From Cyrtodaria siliqua (Eukaryota > Mollusca > Bivalvia > Adapedonta > Hiatellidae): 64,000 bases of DNA. The first letter of the stretch is position 1. Each line of letters opens with the position of its first letter. Positions 41,341 to 53,300 of this stretch are shown here, in pieces. The stretch is from positions 46,001 to 110,000 of the forward strand of contig JAWPHD010008263.1 of assembly GCA_037043455.1 (NCBI GenBank), in the 5' to 3' direction. The position numbers and the translations under genes were made by a program. The notes under the pieces were generated by a model that was not told the origin of the DNA, made no database searches, and saw nothing but the letters and a program-made list of their open reading frames with translations.

Positions 41341-42185
41341 AGGTCCATGACCTTGAAACGCTCTCCTGAAGATCTGAACAGCTAAATCTTGTAACGGTAT
41401 CATAACTTTTTATATGTTTTCTCATTATTTGAATGGATAGTGTTTGTTAATCATTAAACAATACATTTTTTTGTGGCCATGTTTGGAGGAGGTATGTTTG
41501 ATGTCCCAGCAGCACTTACAGTTGTCAGAGTAAAAACATTTTGCTTTCAATATTTCTCATTTGTAACAAGAGTAATATTCCTGTAAAAATCTTTCAAGTA
41601 GTTTCAGAGTAGTAGTTGCCATAAGTTTTTCCTATATAACACTAACGACATTCCTTTGGTTAAGATGAAGATGTGTGTGAAGTTTCATGAATATAGGTCA
41701 CATATTTTTTAACTTATGACAAGTTATGAGCTTGGTTAGGCTGCAGGTTAAACTTTTATGAAAGGGGACATAACTCTGCCAAAATGAAAGTCATAGTTAT
41801 TGGACATGTGAAACAACATTCCTTGGGTTAAGATGAACATGGAAGTTTCATGAACATAAGTAATATACTTTCAAAGTTATGGCCACGGTTAGGTTGCAGG
41901 TTAATGTGTGATGGACGGATGAAGGACAAAGTGATCACTGAGTGTCTGCCATGCTTAGTAATGCAGGGGACACAAACATCTATTTTAGCTTTGGTGGCCA
42001 TCTTGGATTTCATATCAACCTGAACTTTTTCTAGGATCAACTAGACCTTATGGGAAACATTCATATAAGGTTTCATAAATATCCATCAAGTAGTCGCCAC
42101 AAGATTTTTATATATTACTCTACATAAACAAAGATGGCCGCTGGTGGCCATGTTTGACGTTGAATCAAAAAGATTTTTGTCAACT
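41341..42185. repeat. Diverged dispersed repeat, GGTTAAGATGAA type
   Basis: Two tandem passages with ACATTCCTTTGGTTAAGATG, GTGAAGTTTCATGAATATA and TTAGGCTGCAGGTTAA. It begins AACAAGAGGTCCATGACCTT. Noncoding. Confidence 0.5.
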
Positions 42186-42320
42186 CCGACATTAACAACA
42201 ATAATGTACGCCTATAGCTGCATCGCATAGTTCACGTTAATGTATCTATACTCGGACTCAAACACTAATAATGTTTGTCTTTATATACATCATATAGTTC
42301 ACATATATTATCTATACTTA

Positions 42321-44942
42321 AGATTGTTCAAAAAATGTGGCCTCTGTTGTGTTAACAACATTGATATAAAGACACTGACAAAGTTTGGTAAAGATCAAAT
42401 AAAAAATGAAGGTGCTAGAGTGTAACACCTGGGCCAGGGCCAAATGTGACCCCAGGGCTACATAAAATATATGACAGCCGTGTGCCTTGTGGTTTCAGAG
42501 AAGATTCTTTAAGTTTTTCCCTATACAAGTCTATGTAAACATGTGACCCCGGGGCAGGGCCAAATGTAACCCCAGGGTCACCATATAAGTCTATGTAAAA
42601 CAGTGACCTCCGGGGCAGGGCAAAATTTGACACCAGGATCACCATTTGAACAAACTTGGTAGAGGACTATAAGCTTATATTAAATGCAAAATATTAAACG
42701 TCTGGCTCTTGCAGTTCAGAGAAGAGATTTGTTTATGTTTTTCCCTATACAAGTCTATGTAAAACTGTGATCCCCGGGGCGGGGTCAATTGTGACCCCAG
42801 GGTCACCATTCTGGGGTTACCATTTAAACAAACTTGGTAAAGGACCATAATCTTATAGTAAATGCAAAATATTAAACCTCTGGCTCTTGCAGTTACAGAG
42901 AAGAGTTTTTAATTCCTTTCCTATATAAGTCTATGTAAAACTGTGACCCCCGGGACGGGGCCAAATTTGACACCAGGGTCACCATTTGAACAAACTTGGT
43001 AGAGGGACATACATTTAAAGCAGTTCCAGAGAAGGAGAGTTTTAAAGTTTTTCCCTATACAGGACAGATAAAAATATCGGACAGGGAAAGCAGCATTCAA
43101 GGACCACAGTCAACCACAAAACACAAAAACAAACACGCAAACAGACAAACGAGAAGGCAAAAGCAATAAAAAATGCAAGCGACATCCCAAACACAAAATG
43201 GTTGACAATAGGGCTACCGCCTTGGAACGGCCAGTGGCAAATAAATGCCACTGGGGGTTTAAACCAGTTCTAGGGTGCACCAAACCTCACACTTACCCTA
43301 CTGTCATCCCATTAAAACAGGACAGTGTAAATAAAGAAATCTCCGCTATGATCTAATCTCAAACCAACAAGGCAGCATCAATAGGCAATATAAGTAAAAC
43401 ACAAATATGCTCGTGTAAATATAATACAAAAAAGCAATAGCTTAGAAAGCCACAATAAAGGTACTCAATGACTTGGCAGAAGCCAGAGCAACAAGAGAAT
43501 AAACCATTAAGGGCACGACAGGAAAGATCATAGACGAGCATCAAACGCCACCGTCCCAATGGGCTTTAGGTAGGCGTCATCATAGGGTCCACAGCCACGC
43601 CTATGTAAAACTGTGACACCAGGGTCACCATTTGAACAAACTTGGTAAAGGACCATAAGAGTATAGTAAATGCAAAATATTAAACCTCTGGCTCTTGTAG
43701 TTTCAGAGAAGATTTTTTCCCCTATATAAGTCTATGTAAAACTGTGACCCACGGGGCGGGGCCAAATTTGAAACCAGGGTCACTATTTGAACAAACTTGG
43801 TAGAGGACCATAATCTTATAGTAAATACAAAATATTAAACCTCTGGCTCTTGTTGTTTCAGAGGAGAATTTTTCTTTTAAAATCCTGGTGTCAAATTTGG
43901 CACCGCCCCAGGAGTCACAATTTTACATAGACTTATATAGGATTTTTGAAAAAAATAATTCTTCTCTTAAACAACAAGAGCCAGAGGTTTAATATTTTGT
44001 ATTGACTATAAGATTATGGTCCTTTACCAAGTTTGTTCAAATGGAGACCTGGCCCTGCCCCGGGGTCACAGTTTTACATAAGGCTTGTACAGGGAAAAAC
44101 TGGAAAAATTCTTCTTCTCTGGAACTGCAAGAGCCAGAGGTTTAATATTATCCATTTGCTATAAATGTATGGTCCTCTACCAAGTTTGTTCAAATGGTGA
44201 CCCTGGTGTCAAATTTGGCCCCGCCCCGTGGGTCACAGTTTTACATAGACTTATATAGGAAAATAATTAAAAAAACTTCTCTGAAACTGCAAGAGCCAGA
44301 GGTTTAATATTTTGCATTTTTTATAAGATTATGGTCCTTTACCAAGTTTGATTAAATGGTGACCCCAGAATGGGGACCCTGGGGTCACAATTGACCCCGC
44401 CCCGGGGATAACAGTTTTACATAGACTTGTATTGGGAAAACACAAACAACTCTTTTCTGAAACTGCAAGAGCCAGACGTTTAATATTTTGCATTTGATAT
44501 AAGCTTATGGTCCTCTACCAAGTTTGTTCAAATGGTGACCCTGGGGTCAAATTTTGCCCTGCCCCGGAGGTCACTGTTTTACATAGACTTATATAGGAAA
44601 AACATTAAATTCTTCTGCTCTGGAACTACAAGAGCCAGAGGTTTATAATTTTACATTTACTATACTCTTATTGGTCCTTCACCAAGTTTGTTCAAATGGT
44701 GACCCTGGGGTCACATTTGGCCCCGCCTCAGGGGTCACATGTTTTACATAGACTTGTATAGGGAAAAACTTAATTTTTTTCTCTGAAACCACAAAGCACA
44801 CAGCTGTCATATATTTTATTTAGCCCTGGCCCAGGTGTTACACTCTAGCACCTTCATTTTGTATTTGTTCTTTACCAAACTTTGTCAGTGTCTTTATATC
44901 AATGTTGTTAACACAACAGAGGCCACATTTCTTGAACAATCA
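42321..44942. mobile_element. 2.6-kb foldback (large inverted repeat) with internal tandem units
   Basis: The outer left end AGATTGTTCAAAAAATGTGG, CCTCTGTTGTGTTAACAAC returns as GTTGTTAACACAACAGAGGC and TTTCTTGAACAATCAT at the right. Both arms are built of about 200-bp units (CTCTGGCTCTTGCAGTTTCA, GTCTATGTAAAACTGTGACC, CCAGGGTCACCATTTGAACA, AACTTGGTAGAGGACCATAA). The polarity flips near 43.87 kb. The left arm is interrupted by an unrelated insert at about 43.06-43.60 kb. No transposase. Confidence 0.85.
43060..43600 (-). repeat. Dispersed repeat inserted in the foldback arm
   Basis: On the minus strand it reads CACTGTCCTGTTTTAATGGG, TGGTGCACCCTAGAACTGG, CATTTTGTGTTTGGGATGTC and TGTGGTTGACTGTGGTCCTT. 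A diverged copy in the opposite orientation lies at 47.40-47.65 kb. The ORFs on both sides are incidental. Confidence 0.65.
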
Positions 44943-45059
44943 TAACCAAACTTGCACAGATTGTATATGACCATAATATTTCGAAGAAGTTTGATAATGT
45001 TCCAGTACTCAGGTAATCGATTTAGGGCCATCTTGTCCCTCTTGTTTTTAAGTCCCGCC

Positions 45060-45890
45060 CCCGTAAGGCGAGACATGTGAATCCGCGGATTTCTTGTTCA
45101 TCCGATCTTTACCAAACTCTACCAGATTGTTAATATCAATGAAAGCTTGGACAAGTTTGAAAACCAACCAAATCGGATTAGTAACAAAATTAGTTATGGC
45201 CCTTGATTTATTTCAAAGATGCTGTATTTTGCCTCGTGAAGACAATAGGACCTTCATTTGGCGGGATTTCAGTGAAACTTTGCAGGGATGATCAGTACAA
45301 GCCTAATTGTACATATTGTCACTGTATTCTGGTTGAACGATTTGGCAGAGTTGTGACCCTTTAAAGATTTTAATACACAAACTTCGCCTGGACTAGTTCT
45401 CCTGAACCCCTGGCCGGATTTCAACGAAACCTTACAGAGATTATTAGTACCAAGCCTAGTTGTGCATACATCAACGTGTTGCGGTTAAACGATTTTTGGC
45501 GGAGTTATGGCCCTTTTAAGGTTTTAATACACAAACTTTGTCCAGACTAGTTCTCCTGAACCCATTGCGGGATTTCAATGAAACTTGGCAAAGAAGAATA
45601 GTATCAAGCCTAGTTGTACATCTCATTGCCGTGTTCCAGTCGAGTGATTGTTGGCGGAGTTATGGCCCTTTAAAGGTTTTAATACACAATTTTTGTCCAG
45701 ACTAGTGTCTTTTGAATTTCTGACCGGATTTCAACGAAACTTAGCAGGGATGATGAGTACCAGGCCTAGTTGGGCATGTCATCACCGTGTTCCGGTTGAA
45801 TGATAGTTGGGCAAAGTTATGGCCCTTTTAAGAATTTAATACACAAACTTTGTGCGGACTAGTTCACCTGATCCCTTGGCCGGAACTATA
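45060..45890. repeat. Inverted copies of the 24.7-25.4 kb repeat
   Basis: Begins with about 190 bp (TTCATCCGATCTTTACCAAA, TCAATGAAAGCTTGGACAAG). Four units of about 150 bp follow, containing GGATTTCAACGAAAC, CCTAGTTGTGCAT, GGCGGAGTTATGGCCCTTTT and ACACAAACTTTGTCCAGACT. It is the reverse-sense counterpart of 24.75-25.35 kb. Confidence 0.65.
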
Positions 45891-45906
45891 TGTAAGTCTA
45901 TAGGCG

Positions 45907-46955
45907 TATATTATTATTATATGCCCGTTTGGAAAACGGAACATAATATGGTATGGGGTTGTCCGTATGTCCATCGTAAACAATTCGATTACGCATGATA
46001 ACTCCAGAAGTATGAGACCCATCCCCATTAAATTTCATATGTTCATTGCCCTATGTGAGAGGAGAAACCCTAATGGTTCTAGGGCTAGGAGGTCAAAGGT
46101 CAAGGTCACAGTGACCTTATATGGAAATATGCATTCCGCACAATAACTTAAAAACCGTAACACCCATAAAACATAATAGATACATTGCCCTTGGTGAGAG
46201 GAGAAACCCTATTGCTTTTGGGGTCAGTAGGTCAAAGGTCAAGGTCAACAACACCTTATATAGAAGATGCATTCCTCATGATAACTTCAAAATTAAAACA
46301 CCTAAACTTTTAAACCATCATACTTACATTGGCCGTGATGAGTTGAGAAAGACAATCACTCATGAAATTTTATAGGTTCATCACCCTTGTTGAAATCTAG
46401 AACCCTGTTACTTTTGGGGTCAGCAGGTCAAAGGTCAAGGTCACCATGTCCTCATAATGTACATACACATTCCAAATGACAACCCTGGAAATATGATACA
46501 CACATTTACTAAACTGCATTGCCCTTTGTGAGAGAAGGAATGCTATTACTTTTGGGCTCAGTAGGTCATCAATGTCACATTGATGTCAGCAATGACTGAA
46601 TCCTAAAAGACATTTTCCTCGCTATTAGACATACGATTTTATAGTACCCATGTTAAAACAACAACCCTTATTGATTTTATACTCAGTAGGTCAATGTCAA
46701 GGTCAGTGTGACCTGATCTTTCCCGGCCGTAATGCACTAACCGTTTGACCTACAATCTTGAAACTTTATACAAATAATGCTTTTGGTTAAATATCGCCTG
46801 TCAGTTGTTGTTGTTGTTAGAAGGTCAAAGGTCACCTGACACCTAGACAATCCTTTTAACATGTTAGAAGGTCAAAGGTCACCTGAAACCTAGGAAATGC
46901 TTTTAACAAAATCTTTAGAAAATGGGCATATAATGCCCCGTTAGGCTGCGCTCTT
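45907..46955. mobile_element. Nonautonomous element, ATATGCCCGTTT ends, GGTCAAGGTCA units
   Basis: Starts TATTATATGCCCGTTTGGAA and ends GGGCATATAATGCCCCGTTA, giving imperfect inverted ends. The interior has five to six units of about 170 bp with GTCAGTAGGTCAAAGGTCAA, GGTCACAGTGACCTT and TGCATTCC(G/T)CA-ATAACT. It is flanked on both sides by reverse-complement 66-bp-array sequence, so it inserted into a copy of that array. Confidence 0.6.
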
Positions 46956-47356
46956 GTTGTTTATGTCGTATTATAGATAAATGTATGTGAACTGTGATGT
47001 GATTATAGGCGTACATTATTATTGTTTATGTCAGTATTATTCTTTATGTCGGAGTATAGATAAATGTACGTGAACTGTATGAGATATCTATTGGCATACA
47101 TTATTCTAGTTTATGTCGGATATGGATTTTTAACAAAATCTTTAGAAAATGGGCATATAATGCCCCGTTAGGCTGCGCTCTTGTTGTTTATGTCGTATTA
47201 TAGATAAATGTATGTGAACTGTGATGTGATTATAGGCGTACATTATTATTGTTTATGTCAGTATTATTCTTTATGTCGGAGTATAGATAAATGTACGTGA
47301 ACTGTATGAGATATCTATTGGCATACATTATTCTAGTTTATGTCGGATATGGATTT
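46900..47356. repeat. Exact 227-bp tandem duplication
   Basis: The stretch beginning TTTTAACAAAATCTTTAGAA and running to GTTTATGTCGGATATGGATT occurs twice at a 227-bp offset (for example GGGCATATAA at 46924 and 47151). I found no difference by eye, so it is a very recent duplication or an assembly duplication. It joins the end of the element above to two reversed 66-bp units. Confidence 0.88.
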
Positions 47357-47399
47357 TTAATTCCTATTTGATTGTTAACTTGAGAATATAACATGTCTG

Positions 47400-47650
47400 G
47401 GGTACCTTTATTTACACCGTCCCGTTTATTGAGATGAGATGACAATAGGGTATGAGTGAGTTGGTGCACCCTAGAACCTGTTTTTTTTGGAACTGACCGT
47501 TTAAAGCCGGTACGCTATTGTCAACCCTTTTATGTTTGTGATGTCATATTTGCCTTTTGTTCATCTTTGTAGTTGTTTGTTTCTGTGCGTGTTTATGGTT
47601 GACTGTGGTCCTTGAATGCTACATTTACTGTTTGACTTTTATATCTACTT
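47400..47650 (+). repeat. Dispersed repeat, copy of 43.06-43.60 kb
   Basis: ACACCGTCCCGTTTATTGAG, GGTGCACCCTAGAACCTG, GTACGCTATTGTCAACCC and GTTGACTGTGGTCCTTGAAT match the minus strand of the 43-kb insert. Confidence 0.6.
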
Positions 47651-47819
47651 ACCGTATAGTATCACGGGTAACTGACATCAAAGGTGTATAGGAACGGATG
47701 GAGGTCACTGTGCCGATTACATCACATATAAGCTAAAGTGGGAATTCATTGTATCTATGATCTTGACATTTAAAACCATGTGAAATGTTTTAAATTAATA
47801 TATAAAAGTATGTGGTCAT

Positions 47820-48606
47820 ATAACAACACAGAGTTTAAGTATTAACTTTTAATTCAATAAGAGATATCAAATACATGTTTACATATTATGCAATCATTGA
47901 TTTCTGATCTTAAACACGTTTCCATTAAATACATAACATATGAAATATATCATTCTTTTTTAATTCACGATAACATAGGCAAATACATGACTACATACGA
48001 AATGTATGATTGTGACATCATACATATTCTCTGTAAACATGATTACATATGGAATGCACTATATCTGACCTCATGCATACATATCTATAAATTCATGACT
48101 ACATATGCAAATACAAGATAACATATGGAATACATGATTTCTGACATATTCACTTTATTTTTTAATTCATGATTACATATGGAAATACAAAATTACATAT
48201 GAAATACATGATTTCTGATATCATACACATTTTTTAAATTCGTGATTACATATGTCATTCATGATCACATATGAAATACATTATATCCGACCATGTACAC
48301 ATTATTAAGGAATGATTACATATACAAATATAAGATTACATATGGAAATACATGATAACTATGAAATACACAAGTTCTGATCTCCTGCATTGTGTTGGCT
48401 GACATGCCATCTATGTAATTAACAGTCTGCCATTTCCGTTTACATAAATGGTATAAGGTAAATAATTATGGAATTAGCTAAATAATTATGGAATTAAAAA
48501 AAATTGATTGTTTTTTAGAGAAAATTGTCAATAGCAACAATTCACCTTAATATTTATCTAGAAAGGAAAACAAAAAGAGAGAAAAAAAAAATTTTAATAA
48601 TATATT
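47820..48606. repeat. Direct duplication copy 2 of AT-rich segment
   Basis: Same orientation as 28.49-36.85 kb, without the Maverick. ATAACAACACAGA, AATAAGAGATATCA, the CATATGGAATGCACTATATC stretch and the final ACATAAATGGTATAAGGTAA and ATTTATCTAGAAAGGA all correspond. It is followed immediately by the minus-strand solo LTR. Confidence 0.78.
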
Positions 48607-50154
48607 TGTCACAGGATGACCTTAGTGGCTGGGCTAACTCAGGAAAGAATCAATGACGGTGAATGCATTTACATAAATTTAATGCAACTTTTAAAATATG
48701 TTTAATATATATACAATTATCTAAAAAAACAAGCGAATACACAAATGAACTATGAAAAGAATGTTCTCCTGAACGTTTAAGACGTTCTTAGTATTGTTAT
48801 AAATACTGAATGTCTAAGACACTAAAGTGTTGTTAAAGCTATAACAATGTTGATCTAGCGCGATAACTGTGATGCGCGAGAGCTCATGAAGATGATGATG
48901 CGCGAATTCAATGGATGATTGTCGTCAAATGCCTTCTGTAAGGGTTGATGACGCGATGCAATGATAGTTAATCTCCACTGAGATTGTGAATGATATTCCT
49001 CCATTGAGGACTGGTAACGGGCCCACCTTGTGTCCCGGGGGTTGTCGTTAGTAAAACCTGGCTGCGCAGGTACGGGGACCGTCTCCACCGCTTGTAACGT
49101 TAGTCGTGGAAGCTTAGCTCCACTCCTGGATATCCAAACCTAGATGGCTTACTCCAACCCTGGATGGCTTATATCCTGGATGGCTTAGGCTGTAATTATA
49201 CATACGTTTTAGATGTCGGTTGACAAACATAACAATCTTGCATAATTACCATTACCCAAACAAATCATTATTCAATCAATATATGTAAGCTGTACTAATG
49301 ATGAGTAGCAATGTATACATATTCTACAACGCCAAGTATACGCTATGTACGTCGCTGTTAATCAATTCCCCTAATACATGTAATATAAACATGATCAAAT
49401 TACTCATATATTACACTCACTGAGTTATGCATGCACGCATTTATTCTTGTCACTCATCTCATTGTTAACTAATGTTAACAATCGTGTATTACAATCACCG
49501 AGTTATACGCCAACGTTAACTAATGCACCTATTATCCACTGTTATCAAATTAATATTGTTTTACAATTAATGATCAATTACAATAATTACATCTAATAAA
49601 GTAACTTCAAAATCATATGCTAGTCTAAAGTTATGTTTGAGAAACATCAATGCTAACCGGATGTCGTAACCGCCAAACAAGATGGCGCCGCCCACTGAAT
49701 ACAAATATACGATAAAAGTTTAATAAAACTACTAACCACATGTTGCCTGTGAAATTTGCCGTCCAATCTCTGTTCCAACAAAGTACTATCGATGATCCCG
49801 GCGATAGCTAGAAGACAATGGGTTTTATAGCAAACATTACGCCCAAATCATTATTTGCCCCGTTCAGTCCGTGACAAACGTGGCTAAATCTACAGTATTG
49901 AATCTACACGCGAGGCCCCTTATACAATTTTGCCGTTTAAGGAAAATATACCTATACGTTTACATGCATAAGCACAAAACTAAACTTATGACACGGCCTC
50001 TCTGGTGGCCACTTAAAATGTGCACGCTTTTACGTGTTACATGAATAGATCATGAATATTGTGAAATTGTTTCAACTCGAACAATAGATTTTGGGTGTAA
50101 CCGATACAAGAGCTATATACGACCAGTACGCTCTACCCGTGACATTTTGTGACA
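48607..50154 (-). mobile_element. Solo LTR, family A, minus orientation
   Basis: On the minus strand it begins TGTCACAAAATGTCACGGGT and ends AAGGTCATCCTGTGACA, matching 26603-28199 end to end. Flanks are ATATT at 48602-48606 and ATATT at 50155-50159, a perfect 5-bp target duplication. This fixes the block as an independently inserted 1548-bp unit. There is no internal retrotransposon sequence on either side. The minus-strand ORF 48855-49088 lies inside it and is shifted out of frame in the other copy. Confidence 0.88.
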
Positions 50155-50159
50155 ATATT

Positions 50160-50335
50160 AAAAAATCATAGAATCTTGCAATAATTCTCCGAAATAAAAA
50201 ATCTAGTTTAACTTGCATATGTTAAGCATCAATTCCAATGTACAACTTCTCAGACATTCAGTGCATACAAATTAGGCCAAAATCTGAATTTTTTTAAAAA
50301 TGTAAATAACTTTTGAAATAATAAACCAATTTTAC
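50160..50335. other. Spacer before satellite
   Basis: Short AT-rich stretch with nothing recognised. Confidence 0.4.
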
Positions 50336-53300
50336 AGTCACTGAAGTTACTTTAGTGTTGTAGGCCAGCCATCGATATGTTATAGGAGAAATTACTTTAG
50401 TGTTGTAGGCCAGCCGGTATGTTATGGGAGAAGTTACTTTAGTGTTGTAGGCCAGCCATCGGTATGTTATGGGAGAAGTTACTTTAGTGTTGTAGGCCAG
50501 CCATCGGTAAGTTATGCGAGAAGTTACTTTAGTGTTGTAGGCCAGTCATCGGTATGTTATGAGAGAAGTTATTTTAGTGTTGTAGGCCAGCCATCGGTAT
50601 GTTATGGGAGAAGTTACTTTAGTGTTGTAGGCCTGCCATAGGTATGTTATGGGAGAAGTTACTTTAGTGTTGTAGGCCAGCCATCGGTATGTTATGGGAG
50701 AAGTTACTTTAGTGTTGTAGGCCAGCCATAGGTATGTTATGGGAGAAAAATAATCCATCTTGAGTTCATCCATGTGAAGTTACTTTAGTATTGTAGGCCA
50801 GCCATAGGTATGTTATGGGAGAAGTTACTTTAGTGTTGTAGGCCAGCCATAGGTATGTTATGGGAGAAGTTACTTTAGTGTTGTAGGCCAGCCATAGGTA
50901 TGTTATGGGAGAAAAATAATCCATCATGAGTTCATCCATGTGAAGTTACTTTAGTGTTGTAGGCCAGCCATAGGTATGTTATGGGAGAAAAATAATCCAT
51001 CATGAGTTCATCTATGTGAAGTTACTTTAGTGTTGTAGGCCAGCCATAGGTATGTTATGGGAGAAAAATAATCCATCAGGAGTTCATCCATGTGAAGTTA
51101 CTTTAGTGTTGTAGGCCTGCCATAGGTATGTTATGGGAGAAAAATAATCCATCATGAGTTCATCCATGTGAAGTTAATTTAGTGTTGTAGGCCAGCCATA
51201 GGTGTTACGGGAGAAAAATAATCCATCAGGAGTTCATCCATGTGAAGTTACTTTAGTGTTGTAGGCCAGCCATAGGTATGTTATGGGAGAAAAATAATCC
51301 ATCAGGAGTAAATCCATGTGAAGTTACTTTAGTGTTGTAGGCCAGCCATAGGTATGTTATGGGAGGAAAATAATCCATCAGGAGTTCATCCATGTGAAGT
51401 TACTTTAGTGTTGTAGGCCAGCCATAGGTATGTTATGGGAGAAAAATAATCCATCATGAGTTCATCCATGTGAAGTAAAATTAGTGTTGTAAGCCAGCCA
51501 TAGGTATGTTATGGGAGAAAAATAATCCATCATGAGCTCATCCATGTGAAGTTCCTTTAGTGTTGTAGGCCTGCCATAGGTATGTCATGGGAAAAAAATA
51601 ATCCATCAGGAGTTCATCCATGTGAAGTTACTTTAGTGTTGTAGGCCAGCCATAGGTATGTTATGGGAGAAAAATAATCCATCATGAGTTCATCCATGTG
51701 AAGTTACTTTAGTGTTGTAGGCCTGCCAAAGGTATGTTATGGGAGAAAAAAAATCCATCAGGAGTTCATCCATGCGAAGTTACTTTAGTGTTGTAGGCCA
51801 GCCATAGGTATGTTATGTGAGAAAAATAATCCATCATGTAGGCCAGCCATAGGTATGTTATGGGAGAAAAATAATCCATCATGAGTTCATCCATGTGAAA
51901 CATCACACTCGGGGGGTCACTGAAGTTACTTTAGTGTTGTAGGCCTGCCATAGGTATATTATGGGAGAAATATAATCCATCATGAGTTCATCCATGTGAA
52001 GTTACTTTAGTGTTGTAGGCCTGCCATAGGTATGTTATGGGAGAAAAATAATCCATCATGTAGGCCAGCCATAGGTATGTTATAGGAGAAAAATAATACA
52101 TCATGAGTTCATCCATGTGAAACATCACACTCGGGGGGTCACTGAAGTTACTTTAGTGTTGTAGGCCAGCCATAGGTATGTTATGGGAGAAAAATAATCC
52201 ATCATGAGTTCATCCATGTGACACATCACACTCGGGGGGTCACTGAAGTTACTTTAGTGTTGTAGGCCAGCCATAGGTATGTTATGGGAGAAAAATAATC
52301 CATCATGAATTCATCCATTTAAAACATCACACTCGGGGGGTCACAGAAGTTACTTTAGTGTTGTAGGCCAGCCATAGGTATGGTATGGGAGAAAAATAAT
52401 CCATCATAAATTCATCCATGTGAAGTTACTTTAGAGTTGTAGGCCAGCCATAGGTATGGTATGGGAGAAAAAAATCCATCATGAGTTCATCCATGTGAAG
52501 TTACTTTATTGTTGTAGGCCAGTCATAGGTATGGTATGGGAGAAAAATAATCCATCATGAGTTCATCCATGTGAAGTTACTTTAGAGTTGTAGGCCAGCC
52601 ATAGGTATGGTATGGGAGAAAAATAATCCATCATGAGTTCATCCATGGGAAGTTACTTTAGTGTTGTAGGCCAGCCATAGGTATGGTATGGGAGAAAAAT
52701 AATCCATCATGAGTTCATCCATGTGAAGTTACTTTAGTGTTGTAGGCCTGCCATAGGTATGGTATGGGAGAAAAATAATCCATCAAGAGTTCATCCATGT
52801 GAAGTTACTTTAGTGTTGTAGGCCTGCCATAGGTATGTTATGGGGAAAAAATAATCCATCAGGAGTTCGTCCATGTGAAGTTACTTTAGTGTTGTAGGCC
52901 AGCCATAGGTATGTTATGGGAGAAAAATAATCCATCATGAGTTCATCCATGTGAAGTTACTTTAGAGTTGTAGGCCAGCCATAGGTATGGTATGGGAGAA
53001 AAATAATCCATCATGAGTTCATCCATGTGAAGTTACTTTAGTGTTGTAGGCCTGCCATAGGTATGGTATGGGAGAAAAATAATCCATCATGAGTTCATCC
53101 ATGTGAAGTTACTTTAGTGTTGTATGCCTGCCATAGGTATGTTATGGGAGAAAAATAATCCATCATGAGTTCAGCCATGTGAAGTAACTTTAGTGTTGTA
53201 GGCCAGCCATAGGTATGGTATGGGAGAAACATAATCCATCATGAGTTCATCCATGTGAAGTTACTTTAGTGTTGTAGGCCTGCCATAGGTATGTTATGGG

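Noticed and set aside
48855..49088. Gag-like ORF of 77 codons
   Set aside because: It lies wholly inside a solo LTR, and the matching region of the other LTR is out of frame.
26603..50154. One giant 23.5-kb DNA transposon with 1.6-kb terminal inverted repeats
   Set aside because: The right block has its own perfect 5-bp duplication (ATATT) on both sides and the left has its own flanks. Both start TGTC and end GACA, so each is better read as an independent solo LTR.
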